DNA of 27,088 nt from Cyanobacteria bacterium UBA1221 (GTDB lineage: Bacteria > Cyanobacteriota > Vampirovibrionia > Gastranaerophilales > Gastranaerophilaceae). Below are positions 1-7,478 of this stretch, one piece after another. The notes beneath the pieces are model-generated. The model ran no database searches and was not told the origin of the DNA. It worked only from the letters and a program-made list of their open reading frames with translations. Made by a program: the position numbers and the translations under genes. The stretch covers positions 1-27,088 of the forward strand of contig DBXD01000001.1 of assembly GCA_002309425.1 (NCBI GenBank), written 5' to 3'. How positions within the stretch are numbered: position 1 is the stretch's first letter; every line of letters begins with the position of its first letter.

Positions 1-114
1 AGATGGGCATTAGGTAAAGACGAAACAAAAGACGAAAACGAAAAGAACGTAAAACGCAATGAAACGGCTAAGAAAACCGTAATAAAAAAATACACCCGAG
101 AGAAAACGTTGTAA
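1..114 (+). CDS. C-terminal tail of an unidentified protein (partial)
   Basis: Frame 1 is open from the window edge to a TAA at 112-114, giving 37 residues that end in YTREKTL. The tail is rich in Lys, Asp, Glu and Asn, typical of a disordered charged C-terminus. The start lies outside the window, and the family cannot be recognised from this piece. It is co-oriented with the WYL regulator but separated by 130 bases carrying that gene's promoter. It could be a chance open frame, since only 38 codons are visible. Confidence 0.45.
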   Translation, partial: RWALGKDETKDENEKNVKRNETAKKTVIKKYTREKTL

Positions 115-209
115 GATGCAAACAATTAATCGGTGATATGTAAGATAAAAGCAGGGTAGGCTTCAGTCTGCCATACAATTCTTACCGACTTTTTATAATC
201 TGTATTAAA

Positions 210-238
210 TTGCATTGGAATTAATATTATGTTAAAAT
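210..238 (+). promoter_or_regulatory. Promoter of the WYL regulator, leaderless type
   Basis: TTGCAT at 210-215, a 17-base spacer, and TAAAAT at 233-238. Only 6 bases separate the -10 box from the ATG at 245, so transcription should start at or within a base or two of the start codon. No Shine-Dalgarno sequence precedes the ATG. Confidence 0.6.
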
Positions 239-244
239 CTACAT

Positions 245-1207
245 ATGGAAGATAAACCGAGATATTCAAGAGTTTCTGATATACTGGATTTGATAACTTA
301 TATGTTATCAAAAGTTCGGGGTATAACAATTCCAAATATTATGGAAAGATACAATGTGTCCAGAAGAACTGCCGAGAGAATGCGTGACAGTTTGCTGAAT
401 ATCTTTCCTGATGTCGAGGAAATTGAAGTTCCGGAGGATGATTATAAACACTGGGGTTTTTCAAACCGCTCATTGAGCAGATTGATTACTTTTACACCTG
501 ATGAAATCGCAAACCTGGAGCAAATTAAAGAAACTGCCGATAATTTGAAGTCGGCGGAATATTTGAGTAAAACGATTGAAAAACTTAAAGCAATGAATAT
601 AAAGCATCATACATCCTTAGAAGATGAGATTGAAATGTTGATGCACACCGAAGGCTTTGCAATAAGGCAAAAACCAAACTATAAAATCGATTTTGAAACT
701 CTGAATACAATACGTGATGCAATAAGAGAATCCAAGTCTGTCAGCTGCATATATCACGATAAACAAAGAAAATTACAGCCTTTGGGATTAATATACGGTG
801 AAAAAATATACCTCGTTGCAAAAGAACCGGCTAAAGGCAAGGAAATTTACAATTTTATTTTGCACAAAATTAAAAATATTAAGATAACGGACGAGACTTT
901 TGACAAGGGTGATTTTGATTTGGAAAGCCATGCAAAACGTCCGTTTGGAGTTTATCAGGGCGAAATATATGATGTTAAATTACTTTTTGACAAAAGTATT
1001 GCAGAGGATATTTTATGTTACAATTTTCATCCTACACAAAAAATCGAGCAGCAGGATGACGGTAATGTTTTGGTAACTTTTCAGGCAAGCGGAACGTTGG
1101 AAATCATATGGCATCTTTTTAAATGGGGTAAGAATGTAAAAATCTTATCTCCCGAAAAATTAAAAAAAGCGTATAAAGATTACATTAAGTCAATAAATTT
1201 TGATTAG
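245..1207 (+). CDS. WYL-domain transcriptional regulator
   Basis: The 320-residue protein has the three-part layout of WYL regulators. Residues about 1-65 form a winged-helix HTH (ITIPNIMERYNVSRRTAERM is the helix-turn-helix). Residues about 145-225 match the WYL Sm-like fold (KLQPLGLIYGEKIYLVAKEP; the family Trp-Tyr-Leu is here Ile-Tyr-Leu). The C-terminal WCX part contains TLEIIWHLFKWGKNVKILSP. WYL domains are known to bind ligands such as nucleotides or single-stranded nucleic acid, and such regulators often repress phage-defence operons (CapW, BrxR). The ligand here is unknown. It lies directly upstream of the ZorA/ZorB-like unit, which has its own promoter 20 bases after this stop codon, so it is a plausible regulator of that unit (inference). 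The family is secure; the target is not. Confidence 0.88.
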   Translation: MEDKPRYSRVSDILDLITYMLSKVRGITIPNIMERYNVSRRTAERMRDSLLNIFPDVEEIEVPEDDYKHWGFSNRSLSRLITFTPDEIANLEQIKETADNLKSAEYLSKTIEKLKAMNIKHHTSLEDEIEMLMHTEGFAIRQKPNYKIDFETLNTIRDAIRESKSVSCIYHDKQRKLQPLGLIYGEKIYLVAKEPAKGKEIYNFILHKIKNIKITDETFDKGDFDLESHAKRPFGVYQGEIYDVKLLFDKSIAEDILCYNFHPTQKIEQQDDGNVLVTFQASGTLEIIWHLFKWGKNVKILSPEKLKKAYKDYIKSINFD

Positions 1208-1226
1208 GTAATGGTACTCATATTAC

Positions 1227-1255
1227 TTGACCCTTGCGGTAAAATTTGGTACAAT
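1227..1255 (+). promoter_or_regulatory. Promoter of the motor-pair operon
   Basis: TTGACC at 1227-1232, a 17-base spacer, and TACAAT at 1250-1255: close to the sigma-70 consensus. The predicted start near 1262 leaves a leader of about 20 bases containing GGAG at 1270-1273, 8 bases before the ATG at 1282. The motor unit therefore has its own promoter, separate from that of the WYL gene. Confidence 0.7.
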
Positions 1256-1281
1256 TTCGTTAAGAATACGGAGAAGCTTTT

Positions 1282-2187
1282 ATGGATTTTATGAAAATTG
1301 TTACCGATATACCTATTATGATAGTTTTGGGTTTGTTTATCGGGTCGTTGGTTTTTACAATAAGCAAATATATTTTTGTAAACAGAAATTTAAAACTGTT
1401 GTTTGGGTTTTTGGCACCATTTAAAAAGACAGATTTAAATTACAGATTTAAAGAAATTGACGAATGGATGTCCAGTAATCCATATGTGTTTGCTTCCTGG
1501 TTAGAGTTTAAGAATACCCTTGTGTTTTCGGAATCTATTGCATTAAAGGGACAAAATAACAATCTTACTTATAAAGAAGTTTCATCAACTGTTCAATATA
1601 TCCAAACGACAGTTGACCCTCTGTATTTCTTTGATGAAGAATCACTTATTGTATCAAAATTTAATTATAAATTTATTCAGGCGGTTTCTACGATATTAAC
1701 AGGATGCGGACCTTTATTTACATTCTTGAACATAGCAATCGCTTTCGGACGAGTTGACCTTTCAGCTCAGGATCAAACCATTGCATCTTTATCGGGATTG
1801 ATTTCTTCAATGCAGACAGCGGCTTTGGTTTCCGTTATAGCGGTAGGTTGTTCTCTGTTATTTCTTATATTTGAAAAAATTTCATATAATGCTCTTTGTA
1901 AAAAGGCTATGTATCAAGTACAGGATGTAATTGCCAGGTTATTTGATAACATATCATCGGAAAAATTCCTGCTGGAATTATTAAAAGAAACAAAGATACA
2001 AAACAATTCTTTACAGCACCTGATTACGGAATTGCCGGAAAATTTCAAAGTCGCATTAAATTCGGGCATTGCAAGCAACCTTGTTCCGTATCTTGAAAAT
2101 TTAATTTTCGGTATGAATCTGTTAAATAAAAATATCAAAGAAACATTGCTGGATACAAAAAAAGATGATGTTGATGATTTATTTTAG
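1282..2187 (+). CDS. MotA/TolQ/ExbB-type channel protein, ZorA-like
   Basis: The 301-residue protein has three membrane segments: residues about 9-31, 131-156 and 172-199. The last two, with Gly-rich and small-residue faces (STILTGCGPLFTFLNIAIAF and the following helix), read as the MotA/ExbB channel core that forms a pentamer around two MotB/ExbD-type helices. A cytoplasmic tail of about 100 residues contains an amphipathic stretch ending in ASNLVPYLENLIFGMNLLNK, similar in pattern to ZorA tails. Known Zorya ZorA proteins are longer because of a long intracellular tail rod, so this is a short version. It is followed after 15 bases by a MotB/OmpA-type gene, which fixes the pair. No flagellar genes are nearby. 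It could also be a general energy-transducing channel outside Zorya. The channel family is firm; the ZorA label is tentative. Confidence 0.72.
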   Translation: MDFMKIVTDIPIMIVLGLFIGSLVFTISKYIFVNRNLKLLFGFLAPFKKTDLNYRFKEIDEWMSSNPYVFASWLEFKNTLVFSESIALKGQNNNLTYKEVSSTVQYIQTTVDPLYFFDEESLIVSKFNYKFIQAVSTILTGCGPLFTFLNIAIAFGRVDLSAQDQTIASLSGLISSMQTAALVSVIAVGCSLLFLIFEKISYNALCKKAMYQVQDVIARLFDNISSEKFLLELLKETKIQNNSLQHLITELPENFKVALNSGIASNLVPYLENLIFGMNLLNKNIKETLLDTKKDDVDDLF

Positions 2188-2202
2188 CATTGGAGTATAA
2201 AC

Positions 2203-2910
2203 TTGAACAAATTAAGAACTAAAAAAAATCTCGCAGGGGATGATAATAACAATATATTTTGGACTACAATGTCAGACTTGATGTTGGGTTTGTCTATAAT
2301 ATTTATGACCCTTTTTATTCTCGCAATGACAGGTTTTACTCAGGAAAATTTAAGACAGCAAAAACAACAAATTGAAATAGCAAAACAGCTTGCTGAAAAA
2401 CTCAGAGCAGAAAAAATCCATGCAGAAGTCGATAATTTGTCGGGGAGTGTTAAAATTTCCGATGTTGAACTGTTTGAAGTCGGCAGTTATCAGCTTTCTC
2501 CAAAAGGTAAAACTTTTCTGAATAAATTTACTCCAATATATTTGAATACGCTGTTTGAAAATGAAGCAATTATATTAAACATAGAAAATATAATAGTTCA
2601 GGGACATACGGATTCTCAGACATTTAAAGATGTAAAAACACCGAATGAGCAATTTTCCAAGAATATGTTTTTGAGTCTGCAAAGGGCATATACTGTTCAG
2701 GACTATATGATGATGCATACAAAATATGACAGAAAATATGATACTACATTGAGAAAGATTATGGTTGTTGAGGGAAAATCTTTTTCTGAGCCTATTTTAG
2801 ACATAAACGGAAAAGAAGATTTTTCCAAGAGCAGAAGAGTTGAATTAAAACTAAAAGTGAAAGGGTCGAACTTGGCAAAACTGTTCGGGTTGAAATTTGG
2901 CAGGGATTAA
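2203..2910 (+). CDS. MotB/OmpA-type stator protein, ZorB-like
   Basis: The start is TTG at 2203, set by GGAG at 2191-2194. The 235-residue protein has a short cytoplasmic N-terminus and one membrane helix at about 24-46 that opens with MSDLMLGL. Asp25 sits where MotB and ZorB carry the ion-binding aspartate. A Gln/Lys/Glu-rich linker (46-80) leads to an OmpA-like peptidoglycan-binding domain at about 86-220 with GHTD (134-137) and SRRVEL (Arg211/212), the residues that normally grip diaminopimelate. Length and layout fit ZorB. With the upstream channel gene it should form an ion-driven motor anchored to the cell wall. Known Zorya effector genes (zorC/D, zorE, zorF/G types) are not adjacent. 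Its last 14 bases overlap the UPF0210 start. Confidence 0.8.
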   Translation: MNKLRTKKNLAGDDNNNIFWTTMSDLMLGLSIIFMTLFILAMTGFTQENLRQQKQQIEIAKQLAEKLRAEKIHAEVDNLSGSVKISDVELFEVGSYQLSPKGKTFLNKFTPIYLNTLFENEAIILNIENIIVQGHTDSQTFKDVKTPNEQFSKNMFLSLQRAYTVQDYMMMHTKYDRKYDTTLRKIMVVEGKSFSEPILDINGKEDFSKSRRVELKLKVKGSNLAKLFGLKFGRD

Positions 2911-4264
2911 CGAAAATTTTATATTAGAAACAATTAATATGATAAAACTGCACAATCTCGACATAAGAACGGTGACACTGGCTATAAGTCTTAGGGATTG
3001 TGCAAATCCGGATGTTAATGTTGTTTGCGAAAATATAAGGAACAAAATTCTTAAATATGCCGGAAATTTTGTTGAATATGCCAATGAAATTGAGAATGAT
3101 TATTCTATCCCGATTATAAATAAAAGAATTTCTGTAACTCCGATTTCAATAGTCGGAGAGGCTTGTGAAAATCCTGATTATGTAAAAATAGCCAAAACTT
3201 TGGATGAAACGGCAAAAGAAGTCGGGGTAAATTTCATAGGAGGATTTTCAGCGCTTGTAGAAAAAGGTTGCACGAAAGGCGATAAGTTACTTATAGAAAG
3301 TATTCCTGAGGCTCTGAGTGTAACAGAATGCCTTTGTGCTTCCGTAAATTTGGCAAGCTCAAAAGCCGGAATAAATATGGATGCCGTATTAAAAATGGCA
3401 GACATAATAAAAAGGTCAGCAGAATACACAAAAGATAAAGACAGTATCGGGGCAGCAAAATTGGTATGTTTTTGTAATTCCGCAAGTGACAATCCGTTTA
3501 TGGCAGGTGCATATTGCGGGTACGGGGAACCCGAGTGTGCGTTAAACGTCGGAGTTTCAGGCCCCGGAGTTGTCAGAGCGGCAATTAAAGGATTACCCGA
3601 AAATGCTGATTTTAGTGACCTTGCCAATATGATTAAACAAACGGCATACAAAATTACCTCAACCGGAGAACTTGTCGGCAGAAAACTTGCAAATAAGTTG
3701 GGCATACCTTTTGGGGTAATAGATTTGTCCCTGGCTCCAACACCGGAGGCAGGGGATAGTGTTGCGGGGATTTTTCAGGCAATGGGGCTTGAGCATGCAG
3801 GGGCTCACGGAACAACGGCGGCGCTTGCAATGCTGAATGATGCTGTTAAAAAGGGCGGAATAATGGCATCATCACATGTGGGAGGATTGTCCGGGGCATT
3901 TATTCCGGTATCTGAAGATGCGGGAATGATTGAGGCAGCAGGTAAAGGTTATTTATCTTTTGATAAACTGGAAGCTATGACGTGTGTTTGTTCCGTAGGA
4001 ATAGATATGGTCGCAATTCCGGGAGATACTCCTGTTTCCACGATTGCCGGGGTAATAGCTGATGAAATGGCAATAGGAATGATTAACAAAAAAACGACTG
4101 CGGTCAGAATAATTCCGGCAATAGGAAAAAAAGTAGGGGATAAAGTTTCTTTTGGCGGGTTGCTTGGTGAAGCTCCTATAATGAGTGTAAACACACTTTC
4201 TTCGGAAAATTTTGTAAAGAGAGGCGGAAGAATTCCCGCACCGATACACAGTTTGAATAATTAG
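2897..4264 (+). CDS. UPF0210 (DUF711) family protein
   Basis: The 455-residue protein is full length for UPF0210/DUF711, with the family opening ILETINMIKLHNLDIRTVTL, the Gly-rich middle (NVGVSGPGVVRAAIKGLP) and the C-terminal GIDMVAIPGDTP and GLLGEAPIMSV blocks. The biochemical role is not established for the family. In many bacteria it is found next to a small ACT-domain protein (UPF0237), suggesting a regulatory or metabolic role; no ACT gene is present here. The TTG start at 2897 lies inside the ZorB-like gene with a 14-base overlap, so translation is likely coupled. ATT at 2906 would fit the usual family N-terminus and is the alternative start. GC is slightly higher than its neighbours. 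The family call is strong. Confidence 0.88.
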   Translation: MAGINENFILETINMIKLHNLDIRTVTLAISLRDCANPDVNVVCENIRNKILKYAGNFVEYANEIENDYSIPIINKRISVTPISIVGEACENPDYVKIAKTLDETAKEVGVNFIGGFSALVEKGCTKGDKLLIESIPEALSVTECLCASVNLASSKAGINMDAVLKMADIIKRSAEYTKDKDSIGAAKLVCFCNSASDNPFMAGAYCGYGEPECALNVGVSGPGVVRAAIKGLPENADFSDLANMIKQTAYKITSTGELVGRKLANKLGIPFGVIDLSLAPTPEAGDSVAGIFQAMGLEHAGAHGTTAALAMLNDAVKKGGIMASSHVGGLSGAFIPVSEDAGMIEAAGKGYLSFDKLEAMTCVCSVGIDMVAIPGDTPVSTIAGVIADEMAIGMINKKTTAVRIIPAIGKKVGDKVSFGGLLGEAPIMSVNTLSSENFVKRGGRIPAPIHSLNN

Positions 4265-4277
4265 AGGCAATTACATT

Positions 4278-4628
4278 ATGGCAAAATCATTTAACGATAT
4301 GGCTGCAAGCCTGAAAGATTTTATTGCGGATATAAATTCTGATGCACACAACTCAAGGAGTTTTAAACCAAGACAGTATAATAACCTGAAAATATCCATG
4401 AATCCTGATGCTGATACCACACCACACGTAATAATTAGTATTGCTATTTCGGAAGCTAAATACAATATAAATACGTTAGAAAAGGTAAGCGGTTCATTAG
4501 GCCCGGATGAAAGAGCCGTTCAAAGATGGTTAGGGCGTTCCGGTGTTACGGAAGGCTTAAAAGAATTGTGGAAATTTACTCAGGAAAATAACAGCCGTTC
4601 CAAAAATGAACGCAAGGAAGAAGAATAA
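4278..4628 (+). CDS. Hypothetical protein, 116 residues
   Basis: Not recognised. ATG at 4278 follows the UPF0210 stop by 13 bases, with AGAGG at 4263-4267 as a weak ribosome site, so it is probably the last gene of the motor operon. The protein is soluble and mainly helical by composition. It has a short middle segment (PHVIISIAISEAKYNINTLE) and a charged C-terminus of Glu, Lys, Arg and Asn. There is no signal peptide and no membrane segment. Only 39 bases separate it from the RNase P RNA. It could be unrelated to the motor pair. Confidence 0.7.
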   Translation: MAKSFNDMAASLKDFIADINSDAHNSRSFKPRQYNNLKISMNPDADTTPHVIISIAISEAKYNINTLEKVSGSLGPDERAVQRWLGRSGVTEGLKELWKFTQENNSRSKNERKEEE

Positions 4629-4632
4629 AATC

Positions 4633-4661
4633 TTGTCATAAAAAATTTTTCGTGATAATTT
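4633..4661 (+). promoter_or_regulatory. Promoter of the RNase P RNA gene
   Basis: TTGTCA at 4633-4638, 17 bases, then TAATTT at 4656-4661, preceded by TG one base upstream (4653-4654) as in an extended -10 box. The predicted start falls at the first bases of the RNase P P1 helix. Confidence 0.5.
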
Positions 4662-4667
4662 TATTTT

Positions 4668-5010
4668 AAATAAAGCAGCCGGATAATCGCGCCCGTATGG
4701 GTGAGGAAAGTCCGTGCATCCAAGGACAGATTGCCGGAGAAACTCCGGACGGTGTGAACCGGTGGACAAGGACCACAGAAAGATACAGCCGATGGACACA
4801 AGTCACAGGCAAAGGTGCAATGGCGAGGTAAGAGCTCACCGACGGTATTGAGAAGTATCGGTCAGGCAACCCCCAATCGGATGCAAGATTAAATGGAAGG
4901 CTACAAAGGTTGTCCGCCCACTTCCGAAAAATCGCTGGAGATCAGGAGTAATCCTGATACAAGACAGATGATTATCTAAAAACAGAACACGGCTTATGAG
5001 CTGCTTTATT
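4668..5010 (+). ncRNA. rnpB: RNase P RNA, bacterial type A
   Basis: This is the catalytic RNA that trims the 5' end of tRNA precursors. The universal P4 strands are present: GAGGAAAGTCC at 4703-4713 and ACAGAACACGGCTTA at 4982-4996. The conserved AGGTAAGAGCTCACC block is near 4825-4840. The ends pair as a perfect 12-base P1: bases 4668-4679 are complementary to the stretch starting GCTGCTTTA at 5000. P1 is followed by a run of T to 5016, so P1 can double as the transcription terminator. The length of about 343 bases fits a compact type A RNA. The exact ends are estimated to within a few bases. Confidence 0.95.
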
Positions 5011-5030
5011 TTTTTTAAGGATTATAAAGT

Positions 5031-5183
5031 ATGATTACACGGGAAGTCAGAGAATGGATAGAGAAAGTCGAACGAGGACAGTATAACTATGAAGATGCTA
5101 TGTATGTTTTCTCACAATTTGCTTCCTGCCTGACCCGTGACGAACTGAAACTTATTAAAGAAAAATTGAAAAATATAATGTAA
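5031..5183 (+). CDS. Small hypothetical protein, 50 residues
   Basis: Not recognised. A 51-codon frame starts with MITREVREWIEKVERG and ends LKNIM before a TAA. AAGG at 5017-5020 lies 10 bases before the ATG. It sits immediately after the T run of the RNase P RNA and has no clear promoter of its own, so it would depend on read-through or an unseen start. The protein is predicted helical with alternating charges. It converges with the SPASM gene, only 13 bases from its stop. Codon choice resembles that of the neighbours (AT-ending), which favours a real gene, but chance is possible at this length. Confidence 0.6.
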   Translation: MITREVREWIEKVERGQYNYEDAMYVFSQFASCLTRDELKLIKEKLKNIM

Positions 5184-5196
5184 AACAAAATACAAT

Positions 5197-6258
5197 TTAT
5201 TTTTTACTTGTATTCTCATTATTATTTTCTATATTATAAAGGCAGAATGGAGGACTAAATAAAGAACCTGTAGAGGAGTATGAAAAATCCCTGCATCCGC
5301 CTCTGCATTCTTCTCTTTTAGCTTTTATACAAGTCTTACATATTCCTTCCAGCATATTGTTTTTAAACTTTCTGGTATAAGAAAAATTATTTGGATTATT
5401 CCATATTTCCTTAAAACTTTTTTCTCTGATATTCCCTTCGATAAATTCATCTTGTAAAGATAAGCAACCTTTTACGTTACCGTTACTCTGTATTCCAAAA
5501 TGATTTATCCCCGCACTACATCCTGTTTTTATAAATTGTTCTGATATATTAGGGTATTTCGCGGAACAGTAACCTATATCATGTGATTCTTCTATAAAAA
5601 TTTTAGAACAATTATTATATTTTATTTTGTTTTCTGAAATAAATTTTGCAGTTTGAAGGAATGTATTTTCATCAACTTGGAATTCCTCCGAAAACTTTTT
5701 ATCGTGACATGATGCTAAAATAATTTTCCAGGTGAGATTAATATCAAGTTCTAAGAGTAATTCAAGGATAGCACCTAATTGATATATATTTTTTTTATTG
5801 ACGGTTGTGTATACGGCAGCGGGAATATTATATGAATAAGTTTTTTTCAGATTTTCTATAACTCTATCAAAAGCACCTTGTTTCCCCCTTAAACTGTCAT
5901 GTTGCACAGCACTTGCGCTATCAAGACTAAAACACAAAGATTTTATTCCTGTTTGTTTTAGTTTATTTAGAATTTTATCACTAACTAAATATCCGTTTGT
6001 GACAATTGAATATTCAAAACCAAGGTCTTGGGTTACTTCCAGTATTTTTTGCCAGTCTATGCGTAAAAAGAATTCTCCGCCCATATACGAAATAAAATTA
6101 CACCCTAAATCCTTTAAGTCAGATAATATGTTTTCTATCTCTTTTAATGTAAGTTCATTTTGGCGTTTTTCACCTGCTTTTGAGCCGCAATGTATGCAAT
6201 TGAAATTGCATCGAAGAGTTGTTTCTATTATTCCAAATTCAGGGGTATATTTTTCCAT
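5197..6258 (-). CDS. Radical SAM/SPASM maturase, second in the cassette
   Basis: The 353-residue protein has a CX3CX2C iron-sulfur site (Cys17, Cys21, Cys24 in LRCNFNCIHCGS) for radical S-adenosylmethionine chemistry, the YMGGEFF and SIVTNG motifs of the barrel, and a C-terminal SPASM domain with Cys247, Cys265, Cys307, Cys310, Cys318, Cys322 and Cys339, enough for two auxiliary clusters. SPASM enzymes usually modify ribosomally made peptides or proteins. Its ATG shares one base with the stop of the preceding SPASM gene (TAATG) and has GGGAG 8 bases upstream. It is a paralogue of that gene (shared NCIHCGS, GGE-F-R-DW, SIVTNG). It lacks the C-terminal extension of its partner. Substrate unknown; the 165-residue first gene is the obvious candidate. 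Confidence 0.9.
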   Translation of the reverse strand: MEKYTPEFGIIETTLRCNFNCIHCGSKAGEKRQNELTLKEIENILSDLKDLGCNFISYMGGEFFLRIDWQKILEVTQDLGFEYSIVTNGYLVSDKILNKLKQTGIKSLCFSLDSASAVQHDSLRGKQGAFDRVIENLKKTYSYNIPAAVYTTVNKKNIYQLGAILELLLELDINLTWKIILASCHDKKFSEEFQVDENTFLQTAKFISENKIKYNNCSKIFIEESHDIGYCSAKYPNISEQFIKTGCSAGINHFGIQSNGNVKGCLSLQDEFIEGNIREKSFKEIWNNPNNFSYTRKFKNNMLEGICKTCIKAKREECRGGCRDFSYSSTGSLFSPPFCLYNIENNNENTSKK

Positions 6259-7466
6259 TATATTTTATCTCCCGATAATATTAGATCAAACAGCGCCTTC
6301 TCCTTTTTTGTAAGATTATAATCACTAATGATTTTTTTTGACAGTATATTTTTGTCAGGCAATATTATTTTTCCGTCATTTATTTTTCCTGTAATCATAA
6401 GGCGGAATAATCTGTCAAAATCGTTTTCTGCTTTTTTGTTTTTGTAATGTTGCTCAATTGCATAAAAGCATTGTGGATTGTTGGCAATATTATCTGTATG
6501 AGAGCATGCGATATCACTGCATCCCCCCATACAAATCTTGGAATAATTGCAATTTTTACAATATCCGTCAAGTTTATAACATCTGCTTTGCTTATCATTC
6601 CAGCAAAAACTTTTTTCATCTGATAGGATTTCTTTCAAAGGCTTTTCAAGAATAGAGTATTCCCTGAATTTTTTGTAATCTAATGACAAACAACCGATGA
6701 CATCCCCGTTATATTTTATTCCAAGAGAAGATATTCCTGCCGGGCAGCCTGTCCATTTATCATAAATAGTAATTCTCGGAATAAAATCCGAGTAATACCC
6801 ATAATCATGATTACATACTATTGCAAGTTCTTCAGGAGGAATTTTTTGCCTTAAAATTGCCAGATAAATACCGGTAAAATAATATTCAAGTGGTGACAAG
6901 GTATTAGATTTGCTCATTCGGCCGTGCGGAGAAGCTGTCTGCACTTCCCAGACACTAAAATTACTTTTTCGAAGTTTGTTCTGTAATAATGGTAGTTCTT
7001 TATAATTGAGTTTATTTAATGTTGTTATGGCGGTAAATTGTATTGGTGTATCATTTTGTTTAACCATCTTAAATATTTTTTCATATAATTTTGGAACTTG
7101 TCTTATATAATTGTGCGTTTCCGGCTTTCCGCCATCTATGCTTATTCCTATAGTATAAACTCCATTATCTGCCAAAAACCGCAGTACGGATTTTGTAAGG
7201 CAAATTCCGTTTGTAACAATAGAGACTTTGATATCAAAGTCTCTTAATTGTTTTATTATTTGTTTCCAATCCTTTCGGAGAAACAATTCTCCACCGATTA
7301 AGTTTACATTTTTTATGCCGGCATCATTTATTTGGTAACATACATTTTCTGCTTGTTGTGTGTCAAGTTCGTCAACCTGCTTAAATCCGGCACCGGAACC
7401 GCAATGAATACAATTAGCATTGCATTTCAATGTTACTTCCCAAACTAAACAATCTATATTTCTCAT
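6258..7466 (-). CDS. Radical SAM/SPASM maturase, first in the cassette
   Basis: The 402-residue protein has the radical-SAM CX3CX2C at Cys15, Cys19 and Cys22, NLIGGELFLRKDW at about 55-67, and a SPASM domain with Cys241, Cys259, Cys303, Cys306, Cys312, Cys316 and Cys333. Residues about 341-402 form an extra C-terminal tail (RLFRLMITGKINDGKIILPD and beyond) absent from the partner; it might bind substrate. The gene starts 12 bases after the stop of the 165-residue gene, with AGGA about 10 bases before the ATG, and runs straight into the second maturase. Tandem related SPASM enzymes suggest two successive modifications or a heterodimer. The family is certain; the chemistry and substrate are not visible. 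Confidence 0.9.
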   Translation of the reverse strand: MRNIDCLVWEVTLKCNANCIHCGSGAGFKQVDELDTQQAENVCYQINDAGIKNVNLIGGELFLRKDWKQIIKQLRDFDIKVSIVTNGICLTKSVLRFLADNGVYTIGISIDGGKPETHNYIRQVPKLYEKIFKMVKQNDTPIQFTAITTLNKLNYKELPLLQNKLRKSNFSVWEVQTASPHGRMSKSNTLSPLEYYFTGIYLAILRQKIPPEELAIVCNHDYGYYSDFIPRITIYDKWTGCPAGISSLGIKYNGDVIGCLSLDYKKFREYSILEKPLKEILSDEKSFCWNDKQSRCYKLDGYCKNCNYSKICMGGCSDIACSHTDNIANNPQCFYAIEQHYKNKKAENDFDRLFRLMITGKINDGKIILPDKNILSKKIISDYNLTKKEKALFDLILSGDKI

Positions 7467-7478
7467 TCAGAAGGTGTC

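Noticed and set aside
126..335. A 69-codon minus-strand frame across the WYL gene start
   Set aside because: It lies antisense to the WYL gene and its promoter, has no ribosome site, and its product looks random.
1282..2910. Flagellar MotA/MotB stator genes
   Set aside because: No flagellar genes are nearby, the channel protein has three rather than four membrane helices, and the partner's MSDLM helix fits the ZorB type better.
3178..3705. A 175-codon minus-strand frame inside the UPF0210 gene
   Set aside because: It is antisense to a well-conserved family protein; long antisense frames arise from the codon bias of the real gene.
5189..5214. Hairpin AATACAA/TTGTATT between the 50-codon ORF and the SPASM gene as a terminator
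   Set aside because: Only 7 AT-rich pairs, a 12-base loop and overlap with the SPASM stop codon; too weak to call.
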